A stretch of 64,000 bases of DNA. Source: Siphonodentalium dalli. Lineage: Eukaryota > Mollusca > Scaphopoda > Gadilida > Siphonodentaliidae. Made by a program: the position numbers and the translations under genes. Shown in pieces: positions 22,921 through 33,731 of this stretch. Position 1 is the stretch's first letter; every line of letters starts with the position of its first letter. A model generated the notes under the pieces. That model was not told the origin of the DNA and searched no databases. It saw only the letters and a program-made list of their open reading frames with translations. The DNA lies in assembly GCA_032622095.1 (NCBI GenBank), contig CP136064.1:43296989-43360988 (forward strand). The letters are read 5' to 3'.

Positions 22921-23555
22921 TATGTGTTGTTTTCGATTATTTGTTTGTCGCCGATATCGCCATTTGTCGGGATTCCCTGTTTCCATATTTAAAACTGGTA
23001 TGCTCGTAGTGAGCCTCGATTTCGATTTTTTCTCCCAGGTCAAAATACGTCAGAGTTATGACAAAAATAGATCGACCTACATTTTCTCCATTAGAACTCA
23101 ACATCAAAGAGTCTATAGACTCCTTCGGGACCTACATAGACTCCTTCATTTGGGTATTTTTACTTATAATTGGGATGTTTTATCATTTTTGGTTCGTGCG
23201 AAGACCTCTTTTTATCGTGCGGGAAAAGAGAGACATTCAAAACGCGATTTCGTAATTCGACGCAATAGGCTGAATAGCCCAACCTTCAGCCGAGTTCCGG
23301 GTCAAATACGACGAATGACGTAACACAAAACAAAACGCATTTGTTGACACATACACCGTTTGAAGAGTGTATTATTAAATAAAATGATCGTTATTGATTA
23401 ATTATTGATTAATTATTCATATTTATTGTTGCATATTGGCTGCTATCAATATTTACACAAATGGTATTAATTATTTCTTATAATTGCTCCTTTGGTCAAC
23501 TTTGACTATCGAAAATGAAAATGAAAATATGCCGCTGAAAAAAATGTAATCGATA

Positions 23556-24038
23556 TTAAAGGTACGGTTGGCCTTGACGGTGGGTATCCTGTGAAAATAT
23601 TTCCAACCGTCAAAAACCACCACAAACAGAAAGAACATCAAAATGTAGACAGACTTTGTCCGCATACAAATGAGAAATATCGCATAAACAGTATGTTATT
23701 GTCATAAACAAAAGCATAAAAAGTTACTTTTCTGGTGTTTGTTTATATTATAATGGTAAACATAAAGAGCGTTCTTTGTGAGTGAATTCCTGATACGGAA
23801 CTACTAAAGAGCGTTTATGCCATTTGTGTGTGATTAGCCAGTAGCATTGTGCTTTCTTCTGTAACACAATCAGGCTCTTGCTTAGGTAAAATATAGTAGG
23901 TCTTTATGATAACATGCTGTTTACGCGATGGTCTTGGTATATATGAACGAAACTGTATGCGTTTTACTGTTTTTTCTGTTTACGGTGATTGGAACAAATA
24001 TGAATATTTTCGACAACTAAGGCCTCACGTGCCTTTAA
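23556..24038. mobile_element. TTAA element in array unit 1 (479 bp plus TTAA duplication)
   Basis: It is flanked by TTAA. Ends are AGGTACGGTTGG at the left and, read inward from the right, AGGCACGTGAGG. Unit 4 of the array is the empty site with a single TTAA at 28,112-28,115. A piece of this element also occurs alone at about 53,803-53,925, which supports independent mobility. Confidence 0.85.
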
Positions 24039-24895
24039 AGTCTCATCCTTTCGGCAACATGGAATTGGTTTTAATTACTTAAATGATTAATATAGTAATT
24101 TGCCTTTTATCTGTGATGAAATGAGAAATGGTAATTGTCTTTTTTTGCTAACATTAAAATAAATTAAATAAATTAAGTAAAATACAGTGAAATTATTTTT
24201 TTAATTATTTGTTATTACATTTTTGCGCACGTTGGCATCTCTCTGAGTGCATTCTAGTTTTATGTGTTGTTTTCGATTATTTGTTTGTCGCCGATATCGC
24301 CATTTGTCAGGATTCCCTGTTTCTATATTTAAAACTGGCATGCTCGTAGTTGGCCTCGATTTCGATTTTTTCTCCCAGGTCAAAATTCGTCAGAGTTATG
24401 ACAAAAATAGATCGACCTACATTTTCTCCATTAGAACTCAACATCAAAGAGTCTATAGACTCCTTCGGGACCTACATAGACTCCTTCATTTGGGTATTTT
24501 TACTTATAATTGGGATGTTTTATCATTTTTGGTTCGTGCGAAGACCTCTTTTTATCGTGCGGGAAAAGAGAGACATTCAAAACGCGATTTCGTAATTCGA
24601 CGCAATAGGCTGAATAGCCCAACCTTCAGCCGAGTTCCGGGTCAAATACGACGAATGACGTAACACAAAACAAAACGCATTTGTTGACACATACACCGTT
24701 TGAAGAGTGTATTATTAAATAAAATGATCGTTATTGATTAATTATTGATTAATTATTCATATTTATTGTTGCATATTGGCTGCTATCAATATTTACACAA
24801 ATGGTATTAATTATTTCTTATAATTGCTCCTTTGGTCAACTTTGACTATCGAAAATGAAAATGAAAATATGCCGCTGAAAAAAATGTAATCGATA

Positions 24896-25378
24896 TTAAA
24901 GGTACGGTTGGCCTTGACGGTGGGTATCCTGTGAAAATATTTCCAACCGTCAAAAACCACCACAAACAGAAAGAACATCAAAATGTAGACAGACTTTGTC
25001 CGCATACAAATGAGAAATATCGCATAAACAGTATGTTATTGTCATAAACAAAAGCATAAAAAGTTACTTTTCTGGTGTTTGTTTATATTATAATGGTAAA
25101 CATAAAGAGCGTTCTTTGTGAGTGAATTCCTGATACGGAACTACTAAAGAGCGTTTATGCCATTTGTGTGTGATTAGCCAGTAGCATTGTGCTTTCTTCT
25201 GTAACACAATCAGGCTCTTGCTTAGGTAAAATATAGTAGGTCTTTATGATAACATGCTGTTTACGCGATGGTCTTGGTATATATGAACGAAACTGTATGC
25301 GTTTTACTGTTTTTTCTGTTTACGGTGATTGGAACAAATATGAATATTTTCGACAACTAAGGCCTCACGTGCCTTTAA
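24896..25378. mobile_element. TTAA element in array unit 2
   Basis: Same position within the unit and same ends as at 23,556. It was presumably copied by array amplification rather than by a separate insertion. Confidence 0.85.
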
Positions 25379-26235
25379 AGTCTCATCCTTTCGGCAACAT
25401 GGAATTGGTTTTAATTACTTAAATGATTAATATAGTAATTTGCCTTTTATCTGTGATGAAATGAGAAATGGTAATTGTCTTTTTTTGCTAACATTAAATT
25501 AAATTAAATAAATTAAGTAAAATACAGTGAAATTATTTTTTTAATTATTTGTTATTACATTTTTGCGCACGTTGGCATCTCTCTGAGTGCATTCTAGTTT
25601 TATGTGTTGTTTTCGATTATTTGTTTGTTGCCGATATCGCCATTTGTCAGGATTCCCTGTTTCTATATTTAAAACTGGCATGCTCGTAGTTGGCCTCGAT
25701 TTCGATTTTTTCTCCCAGGTCAAAATTCGTCAGAGTTATGACAAAAATAGATCGACCTACATTTTCTCCATTAGAACTCAACATCAAAGAGTCTATAGAC
25801 TCCTTCGGGACCTACATAGACTCCTTCATTTGGGTATTTTTACTTATAATTGGGATGTTTTATCATTTTTGGTTCGTGCGAAGACCTCTTTTTATCGTGC
25901 GGGAAAAGAGAGACATTCAAAACGCGATTTCGTAATTCGACGCAATAGGCTGAATAGCCCAACCTTCAGCCGAGTTCCGGGTCAAATACGACGAATGACG
26001 TAACACAAAACAAAACGCATTTGTTGACACATACACCGTTTGAAGAGTGTATTATTAAATAAAATGATCGTTATTGATTAATTATTGATTAATTATTCAT
26101 ATTTATTGTTGCATATTGGCTGCTATCAATATTTACACAAATGGTATTAATTATTTCTTATAATTGCTCCTTTGGTCAACTTTGACTATCGAAAATGAAA
26201 ATGAAAATATGCCGCTGAAAAAAATGTAATCGATA

Positions 26236-26718
26236 TTAAAGGTACGGTTGGCCTTGACGGTGGGTATCCTGTGAAAATATTTCCAACCGTCAAAAACCAC
26301 CACAAACAGAAAGAACATCAAAATGTAGACAGACTTTGTCCGCATACAAATGAGAAATATCGCATAAACAGTATGTTATTGTCATAAACAAAAGCATAAA
26401 AAGTTACTTTTCTGGTGTTTGTTTATATTATAATGGTAAACATAAAGAGCGTTCTTTGTGAGTGAATTCCTGATACGGAACTACTAAAGAGCGTTTATGC
26501 CATTTGTGTGTGATTAGCCAGTAGCATTGTGCTTTCTTCTGTAACACAATCAGGCTCTTGCTTAGGTAAAATATAGTAGGTCTTTATGATAACATGCTGT
26601 TTACGCGATGGTCTTGGTATATATGAACGAAACTGTATGCGTTTTACTGTTTTTTCTGTTTACGGTGATTGGAACAAATATGAATATTTTCGACAACTAA
26701 GGCCTCACGTGCCTTTAA
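26236..26718. mobile_element. TTAA element in array unit 3
   Basis: Same position within the unit and same ends as at 23,556 and 24,896. Confidence 0.85.
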
Positions 26719-27504
26719 AGTCTCATCCTTTCGGCAACATGGAATTGGTTTTAATTACTTAAATGATTAATATAGTAATTTGCCTTTTATCTGTGATGAA
26801 ATGAGAAATGGTAATTGTCTTTTTTTGCTAACATTAAATTAAATTAAATAAATTAAGTAAAATACAGTGAAATTATTTTTTTAATTATTTGTTATTACAT
26901 TTTTGCGCACGTTGGCATCTCTCTGAGTGCATTCTAGTTTTATGTGTTGTTTTCGATTATTTGTTTGTCGCCGATATCGCCATTTGTCAGGATTCCCTGT
27001 TTCTATATTTAAAACTGGCATGCTCGTAGTTGGCCTCGATTTCGATTTTTTCTCCCAGGTCAAAATTCGTCAGAGTTATGACAAAAATAGATCGACCTAC
27101 ATTTTCTCCATCGATCTACATCAAAGAGTCTATAGACTCCTTCGGGACCTACATAGACTCCTTCATTTGGGTATTTTCACTTATAATTGGGAAGTTTTAT
27201 CATTTTTGGTTCGTGCGAAGACCTCCTTTTATCGTGCGAGAAAAGAAAGACATTCAAAACGCGATTTCGTAATTCGACGCAATAGGCTGAATAGCCTAAC
27301 CTTCAGCAGAGTTCCGGGTCAAATACGACGAATGACGTAACACAAAACAAAACGCATTTGTTAACACAAACACCGTTTGAAGAGTTTATTATTACATAAA
27401 ATGATCGTTATTGATTAATTATTGATTAATTATTGATATTTATTGTTGCATATTGGCTGCTATAAATATTTACAAAAATAGTACTAATTATTTCTTATAA
27501 TTGC

Positions 27505-28034
27505 AGGGGGGGGGGGGGGGTGAAAAAAAAATTCCGGCACGTATGCCGGGGTGGGTGGGTGGTCAAAGCCACCAACAAGCAATTTTTTCCGGAACTAAAA
27601 AAAAATATTCCTGCTTGTTTTTTAGTGTTTTGGCAATGGGTTGGGCTTCAAAACCACTTTGAATGAGAGAAATAATGTAATTCTAACTGGTAAACTGCAG
27701 GCAGTTATCGTGTTGTATTTTGTTGCAAATTTTGAAATCCAAGATGGCCGCTGGCGGCCATGTTTTTTTGGCCGAATGACTTCAAAATGACTCATTCCTA
27801 TTTACATGTCCATGTTAACATCCATGATAAATAGTATGCACAGAAGTTCATATACAGCTGTTTACAGTAAATTTCCCCCCGCAAATCTCTGTTTTAGTGT
27901 TAAAAGGGGGGGGTGTGTGTCAAAAAATGGTCGGAAAAAACTGCCGAAAACGGAAAAAAATTTGGCGGTGGGGGTGGGTGGGTACAAAAAATGATCGAAA
28001 GGGAAAAAATGCCATACGACCCCCCCCCCCCCTG
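27505..28034. mobile_element. 530-bp hAT-like MITE with G/C-tract termini in array unit 4
   Basis: The array sequence is interrupted by a segment starting AGGGGG(G)n and ending (C)nCCTG. ATAATTGC flanks it on both sides (27,497-27,504 and 28,035-28,042); the same site is single in units 1-3. An 8-bp duplication with CAGGG-type ends fits the hAT superfamily. The interior has G-rich GGGTGGGTGGG blocks and no transposase. Confidence 0.8.
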
Positions 28035-28344
28035 ATAATTGCTCCTTTGGTCAACTTTGACTATCGGAAAATGAAAATCAAAATATGCCGCTGAAAAAAA
28101 TGTAATCGATATTAAAGTCTCATCCTTTCGGCAACATGGAATTGGTTTTAATTACTTAAATGATTAATATAGTAAATTGCCTTTTATCTGTGATGAAATG
28201 AGAAATGGTAATTGTCTTTTTTTTGCTAACATTAAATTAAATTAAATAAATTAAGTAAAATACAGTGAAACTATTTTTTTAATTATTGTTTATTACATTT
28301 TTGCGCACGTTGGCATCTCTCTGAGTGCATTCTAGTTTTATTTC

Positions 28345-29270
28345 GCGCTCAGCGTGCATAATGTTTCGCTGATTCTTGGTATACATGGGCTATGTGCGTT
28401 TTATTTATTGAAATGGGAATTTTTGGGACGCATTTAAAAGTCGAACTGCGACCCGGAGGCCGAGTCCGGTAAAAGGTGTAGTTGGGAATTCTGGTGAGAT
28501 GCATGAGAAACCTTCAGTGATAAGCCGTATATAGTTGTTTTAACGGAATTATGAGTTGGTGATTCGTGAAACCAATATATTTTATATTCTATAATTACAA
28601 TCATGGGTATATAATATATGATCTTGAGCGCGTTACCATTTCTGACATTGGTTTTCTTGTACTACATATATGTTATGTTTTAAAGAGAACAAGGTAGGAG
28701 ACCACATTATTATTCAAACTTGAAGTAGACCTGAAGTCTTATATGAATTATTGGCAACCTGCATGCAAGGCAGAGTTCAGTCCCCTCGCGTATATATACG
28801 TAAGTAAATCTAACATTTAGAATTTATCTATATATTGTTTCAATTCATTCTGATTTGATCTATACCAATTTTCAAACGAATATGGACAGTTCGATTTCTC
28901 CGAATAATGCGGAATTATTGTAACCGACAAACGTCTTGAATAATAGAAGAGATTTTCTCACATTATGCGTTCGTGATGGCAGTGGTCAGGCCATCATAAC
29001 AGGGGACTGGACTCCTCTTTGCAATTTGAACTACATAGGTACTTTTGAATTTGACAGGGGATCATTCGTGAGTCAGAATTAGGTTCCATGTTTTTAAAAC
29101 AGCAAATATTTCTATAAATAGATTATATTGACCGACATGTAGGTGAATCCTTACGATTGTCACAAAACGGAATGCTGCTATTGGTACGTGTCACGGTCAT
29201 TGGTTGACTTATGAATTAATATAAATTCATTTTGGCTAACTATAATGTTTTGAAAATCAGTAAGTGCATG
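28345..29270. other. no gene seen
   Basis: Right flank of the array; no supported ORF, repeat or RNA gene. Confidence 0.45.
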
Positions 29271-29273
29271 TTG

Positions 29274-29751
29274 TTAAAGGTACTCTATCCGAACAGAGGG
29301 TCCCCATCTCAACAGATTCCAACAACAACAATCCGATCAGAGGGTCCTATATTACTATTTCTTTGGCTTTGGGGGTAACAAATATTTGATTCGAGTCGAG
29401 GAACCCATCAAACAAAGCTCAGAGTTATTAGATATTGATTTTTGAAATTTGTTATTAACTCGAGATGAGTACTAATAACTGCCGTAATCTGCTCTGGATG
29501 TGTACTCCAAATCTATTCAAACAGACAAGGATGGATAACTCTAAAATTAAGTGGTAATTTTAACGCAATTTTGACTGAGTTCTGGGCCAGATAGTATTCC
29601 CGATAATGAAAAAATAATAGATTTCTAAAATCGATATCTAACAAATCTGAGCTTTGATGGGTGACTTCCTCGACTCGAATCAAATATTTTTGACCCCCGA
29701 AGCCATTGAAATAGTAATTGAGAGGAGTTTTATCGGATTGAGTACCTTTAA
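29274..29751. mobile_element. TTAA-flanked MITE, complete copy (family 1, 478 bp)
   Basis: TTAA lies on both sides. Left TIR AGGTACTCTATCCGAACAGA, right end TTATCGGATTGAGTACCT. The left ~60 bases hold a partial duplication of the TIR region (CCGATCAGAGGGTCC after CCGAACAGAGGGTCC) that is shared with the copy at 48,118. Confidence 0.9.
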
Positions 29752-29754
29752 TGG

Positions 29755-30570
29755 AAGAAGCGTTCAGTGCACATTTAACAGGCTGCAATCGCCTTCAATG
29801 TCCGGTTAGATATTTTGTAACCAGAAAATTTAAGTGGTGAGTAGGTTTTCTGTTTACTAGTTTTCTAGATTACTGGTTAAATGGTGGTGTCTATATCATA
29901 GTATGAATCTTATCATTTAGATTGCGTTAATCATGTGAAATTCCCATTGTAAAAAATTAGGCGAAGAACAGTGCCGTCTCAATGTACACAAATAATTTAA
30001 AACAAATGCATTTTATAGCCTTTATATACGGTGGATATTACGGACAGAGTAAACATATTATATATGTAATATATCATACCATGCCACAATAAAACATCTA
30101 TGTCATTCAAAGTTGTTCCATCGGCTTCATTTTGTGTTTGAATTTTTTTGTAAATTGCGATTCGCGTGCGCGCGATCAAAAATACAACGTTCCGCTCGCC
30201 AGTATGTACAATCGTCAAATTTCCGAGTTTTATATCGCAAATCTCCCATGTTTGTGGGGAAGATAACTGGTATCGGAGTTAATATTTAGATGAAAATTAT
30301 ATTTATAGGATATATATGACAAGAGCGACTAAATCACATAATTGAACGTGACACAATATTTTTTTTACAAGACAGTGTTTCACCAACATATCCTGAATCC
30401 TCTAATAACAAAATTGTGAAGCTTAATACCATTACTAAATTGTCTCAAAATCAGACCATTGTCGATGTGTTCTTGTGACGAAAAAACATTCTAACTGATG
30501 CGCCAACAATCGGATTTAGTAACGTGTCCATTATTGAGAAAGAGAACAAGACATTCGAAAACAGCGTATC
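29755..30570. other. no gene seen
   Basis: AT-rich sequence without a supported feature. Confidence 0.45.
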
Positions 30571-30575
30571 GTGCA

Positions 30576-30962
30576 CATGGGTCCGGGAACATTTTACTGG
30601 TGTCATGGGTCCGGGAACAGTATACTGGTGTCATGGGTCCGGGAACATTATACCGGTGTCACATGGGTCCGGGAACATTATACTGGTGTCATGGGTCCGG
30701 GAACATTATACTGGTGTCATCACATGGGTTCGGGAACATTATACTGGTGTCATGGGTCCGGAAACATTATACCGGTGTCACATGAGTCCGGGAACATTAT
30801 ACCGGTGTCACATGGGTCCTGGAACATTATACCGGTGTCACATGGGTCCGGGAACATTATACTGGTGTCATGGGTCCGGGAACATTATACTGGTGTCATC
30901 ACATGGGTCCGGGAACATTATACTGGTGTCATGGGTCCGGGAACATTATACTGGTGTCATGG
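30576..30962 (+). repeat. 28-bp minisatellite, ~13 units
   Basis: The unit is CATGGGTCCGGGAACATTAT followed by ACTGGTGT (or ACCGGTGT), with optional CA or CATCA spacers. Units are contiguous, so it is not a CRISPR array. All three plus-strand frames stay open because 28 is not a multiple of 3 and the unit lacks in-frame stops. The resulting ORFs (up to 247 codons) are not evidence of a gene. Confidence 0.97.
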
Positions 30963-30969
30963 GCGACGA

Positions 30970-31985
30970 TGAGAATACGGCAATTAAGTTACATGTACAT
31001 CGCCAGGATCTTGTGTGCGCGTTTTGTATTTATTTATATTCCTCTATCAAAGTATATGCCATTCGAGCAAATAAAATATATATGCATTATACATCCAATC
31101 ATATATTTATTCATATAAAATTGCCAGCTGTGTGCGGTCAATCCCGCAGCCTTCTTCGGGGAGTCACACTCTTATATATTAGCAGAGTTCAGTACCTGGA
31201 ATATCCTCATTTGGTTAGGAGCACCCCATGCACACATGACGGGTTTACAATAAATATAACACCTTGAATACTTTCAGTTTCATTATAAAATATTGTAGAA
31301 TATTAGAGGTTCGTTATTTGTTTTAATAGTAATTAGACAAACTTAATTATGCCACAGTCACCGCGGTGGGAATTGTGTCCTAACCACACAACAGTCACGC
31401 AGCACACACATTAAAGCCTCTTGGCGGTTTTCGCGCCAGGTACACAAAGAATATTCACTTTCGATTTTTTTCCGGTATCGAAATAGGTCGATAAATAAAC
31501 AACCCAACGCGCAGTTTAATCGAGAATATTGTATGGAATGAGTTGCGGATGACGCAAGGATATCTTTCGCGATAATGTTTTTCGGGGGACAAAAACCTTG
31601 TTTGTAATGTCGGGCATTATTGTCAACGATCGACCACAATATATTAAATATTCAGGGATCAAGTAAGTCGAAGTTCCTTCGCGTAAACCAGCTATAGTAA
31701 AATCGATAGGGATAATACTGGTTCCTCTCTCTATATAACAAAATATATTTACCCACCCCTTCTTTTGTTTGTTCCAGGTATTCATTTCAGTGAATTATTG
31801 GCTTGGGGCTTTGTTTAGCTGTCGGAGCTATTGTTTGATTGCTATATATACGGTTTGTTCCACATGTATAGTTGGCTGTGCTTGCGAATTGCTTTATTCT
31901 CTGATCCAATTAAATAACATGAATGGATATTGAGAAAACGAAATATATACATAAGATGGACAGAATAACGAAAAGTATTTATATA
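30970..31985. other. no gene seen
   Basis: Short minus-strand ORFs at 31,358-31,785 lack recognisable content. Confidence 0.4.
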
Positions 31986-31991
31986 CAAAAT

Positions 31992-32345
31992 ATACAGTAA
32001 CCTCCCAAACGTCTTCATCGACACCTCTATCTTCATCTTCATCAACATCATCATCATTATCATCGTCGTACTCGTCGTCGTTGTCGACTTCGTTGTTGTT
32101 GTCATCATCGTCATCACCATTGTCGTCATTATCATTGGAACATCATCATCATCATCATCGACATAATCATCATTAGCGTTCCATCATCATCGTCATCATC
32201 ATAAGCTTCATCATCATCATCATTATCATCGCCGTCGTCGCCCTTCTTGTTAACACTTATCATGTGGTCGACATCATAATCGCTTCATCGTCATCACCAT
32301 TCACAACAACAACAACAACAACTAAAACAACAACAACAACCACAA
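31992..32345 (-). repeat. CAT/CAA trinucleotide microsatellite downstream of a LINE 3' end
   Basis: Imperfect (CAT)n with GTC/GTT interruptions grades into (CAA)n near 32,307-32,345. On the minus strand this lies directly after the LINE ORF2 stop at 32,355 and reads (TTG)n then (ATG)n, so it may be the expanded microsatellite tail of that LINE. Confidence 0.85.
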
Positions 32346-32354
32346 CTATGTACT

Positions 32355-32620
32355 TTAATCACTGGCATCCAACTTAAGGTTAATCAGTCGGATAAAAGAG
32401 CAGAGTCTACGTAAGGAAATTACGTCTTTCAAATTTAGTATGTCGTCTAGAATATCAATAGTCGCGTGTTCTATACTTGTAAATTTCTTAAGCATGAACC
32501 GATTTCTAGCCTCATCTAAACATTCACATTCCATCAAATAATGCATTTCATCTCCAAGTTGACGTTTATATGCCAGAATAGCATGCATGGTAATTCTAGT
32601 CAGAGTGGACGTAGCAGGGG
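32355..32620 (-). pseudogene. LINE ORF2 C-terminal fragment (5'-truncated copy)
   Basis: The translation contains LGDEMHYLMECECLDEARNRF near its N-terminal part, typical of the His/Cys-containing C-terminal tail of LINE ORF2 proteins (GDExHxLxxC...R). It then runs about 55 residues to the stop at 32,355. No endonuclease or RT domain lies upstream, so this is a 5'-truncated insertion. It might be the same family as the LINE at 3.6 kb, which lacks exactly this tail, but that is a guess. Confidence 0.6.
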
Positions 32621-32639
32621 GCTTATAGGGGACGTGTGC

Positions 32640-33255
32640 CTCACACCATGTTTAACCGATTATGGGTACCTCATAATTGTATTTAATATTTTAATATACT
32701 GCCAAATTTTGATTCTAGTCCGCCTCCAATATGACTGCCAACACCACTCAGAATGCATCAAATTTAACCTAGGTTTTATTCAAAATGTTCCCTGCATCAT
32801 GGGTAGCATAGCCTCGGACCCCATGGCGTTCCTCAATGTACGTGCGACCGATGCGCTGGGTGTGTCGCCCTAATCATTTGATAGTGACCCCAAGTCCTGA
32901 TCACATTAGTATATGTTGACACAACAACCTTTTCTGTTCAGTGTAAACCCAATGAATATGTACCTATACCGAAGTACAGATGCGGTGCGTGTTTTAAGTT
33001 TTAAGGATGGTTATCTCTTCCTAAATAGGTTTGATATAGTGTCCGAGGTATAACATAATAATTATGAGTCGAAGACACCTTTCCGGAAACAATGCGATAA
33101 TTAATTGGAACATTTTTCGTTATTAATTTTAGAATAGACCGTCATGATACTTTCAGGGAATCTCGGATATATATAGAGACAGAGTTACCCCCTTGTTAAG
33201 CTCAGAAGATTGTCCGTGAACCGTAAACTGTCTCAAATCGATTGAATCTATTATA
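32640..33255. other. no gene seen
   Basis: A 110-codon plus-strand ORF overlaps the edge of the LINE fragment and has no recognisable content. Confidence 0.4.
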
Positions 33256-33259
33256 CCAT

Positions 33260-33640
33260 AGCATTCGAAATAAAATCAATATTAATTGATAGAAGACTCT
33301 ACATGGGCCTTCGATTCATAATTATTAGCTTATACCCATGGAACTATATCAAACGAGTTGTAGGAATGGATAGTCCATCTTTAACCATGTAAGTGCGTGG
33401 CTGACAGAACACCAGTTGGAAATTCGGAAAGAAACAATGATTTGGTGTTTCTGTTCTTATAAATAAACAATCAATATTTATTGTAATATGCGTTGGATAT
33501 TTTTTTAGTTTCAATAAAATATGATATTAATTCGCCCTCGGTTAGAACATGACCAATGATAGGGGGTTAGAATTAGTCAAGTTGAGAAAATAGACTAATT
33601 CACGGGGCGGTCAAAATTTACACCCGGGCCCTCACCCAAA
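33260..33640 (+). repeat. dispersed repeat A, copy 1
   Basis: Phrases such as AAATCAATATTAATTGATAG, TGGTGTTTCTGTTCTTATAA and TTAGTCAAGTTGAGAAAA have diverged counterparts at 51,440-51,740. The first phrase also recurs near 17,690. Confidence 0.55.
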
Positions 33641-33731
33641 AGAACGCTCTCTGATAACATCCCTGTCATATGTCACCCATTTCTCACACTAAAGATGACC
33701 CATGTTTGACAGCAAACGATAACAAGCGTAA

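Larger units (their letters stand above)
22921..28340 (+). repeat. head-to-tail array of four 1,340-bp units
   Basis: Units start TATGTGTTGTTTTCGATTAT at 22,921, 24,261, 25,601 and 26,941 and end ...GCATTCTAGTTT. Units 2 and 3 differ at only a couple of sites by eye. Unit 1 differs from them mainly in its first ~150 bases. Unit 4 is diverged, lacks a 479-bp TTAA element and contains a 530-bp insertion. Each unit carries two overlapping plus-strand ORFs. One, of 64-81 codons, has a hydrophobic stretch SFIWVFLLIIGMFYHFW; the other is 137-142 codons. I recognise neither. A homogeneous centre with divergent edges is typical of satellites under unequal exchange. Each unit also has the 13-bp repeat TTATTGATTAATTA. 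Confidence 0.95.

Noticed and set aside
22895-23323. The 142-codon ORF of the 1,340-bp unit as a definite gene
   Set aside because: It overlaps another open frame, has no recognised domain, and the few differences between units do not favour synonymous sites in either frame by eye.
30576-30962. Regular repeats that could suggest a CRISPR array
   Set aside because: The units are contiguous with no unique spacers, the context is a eukaryotic genome, and no cas-like gene is nearby.
30524-31267. 247-codon plus-strand ORF across the minisatellite
   Set aside because: Most of it is 28-bp repeat translation; all three frames are equally open and no domain is present.
31842-32135. Met/Thr-rich minus-strand ORF
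   Set aside because: It is translation of the CAT/GTC microsatellite.
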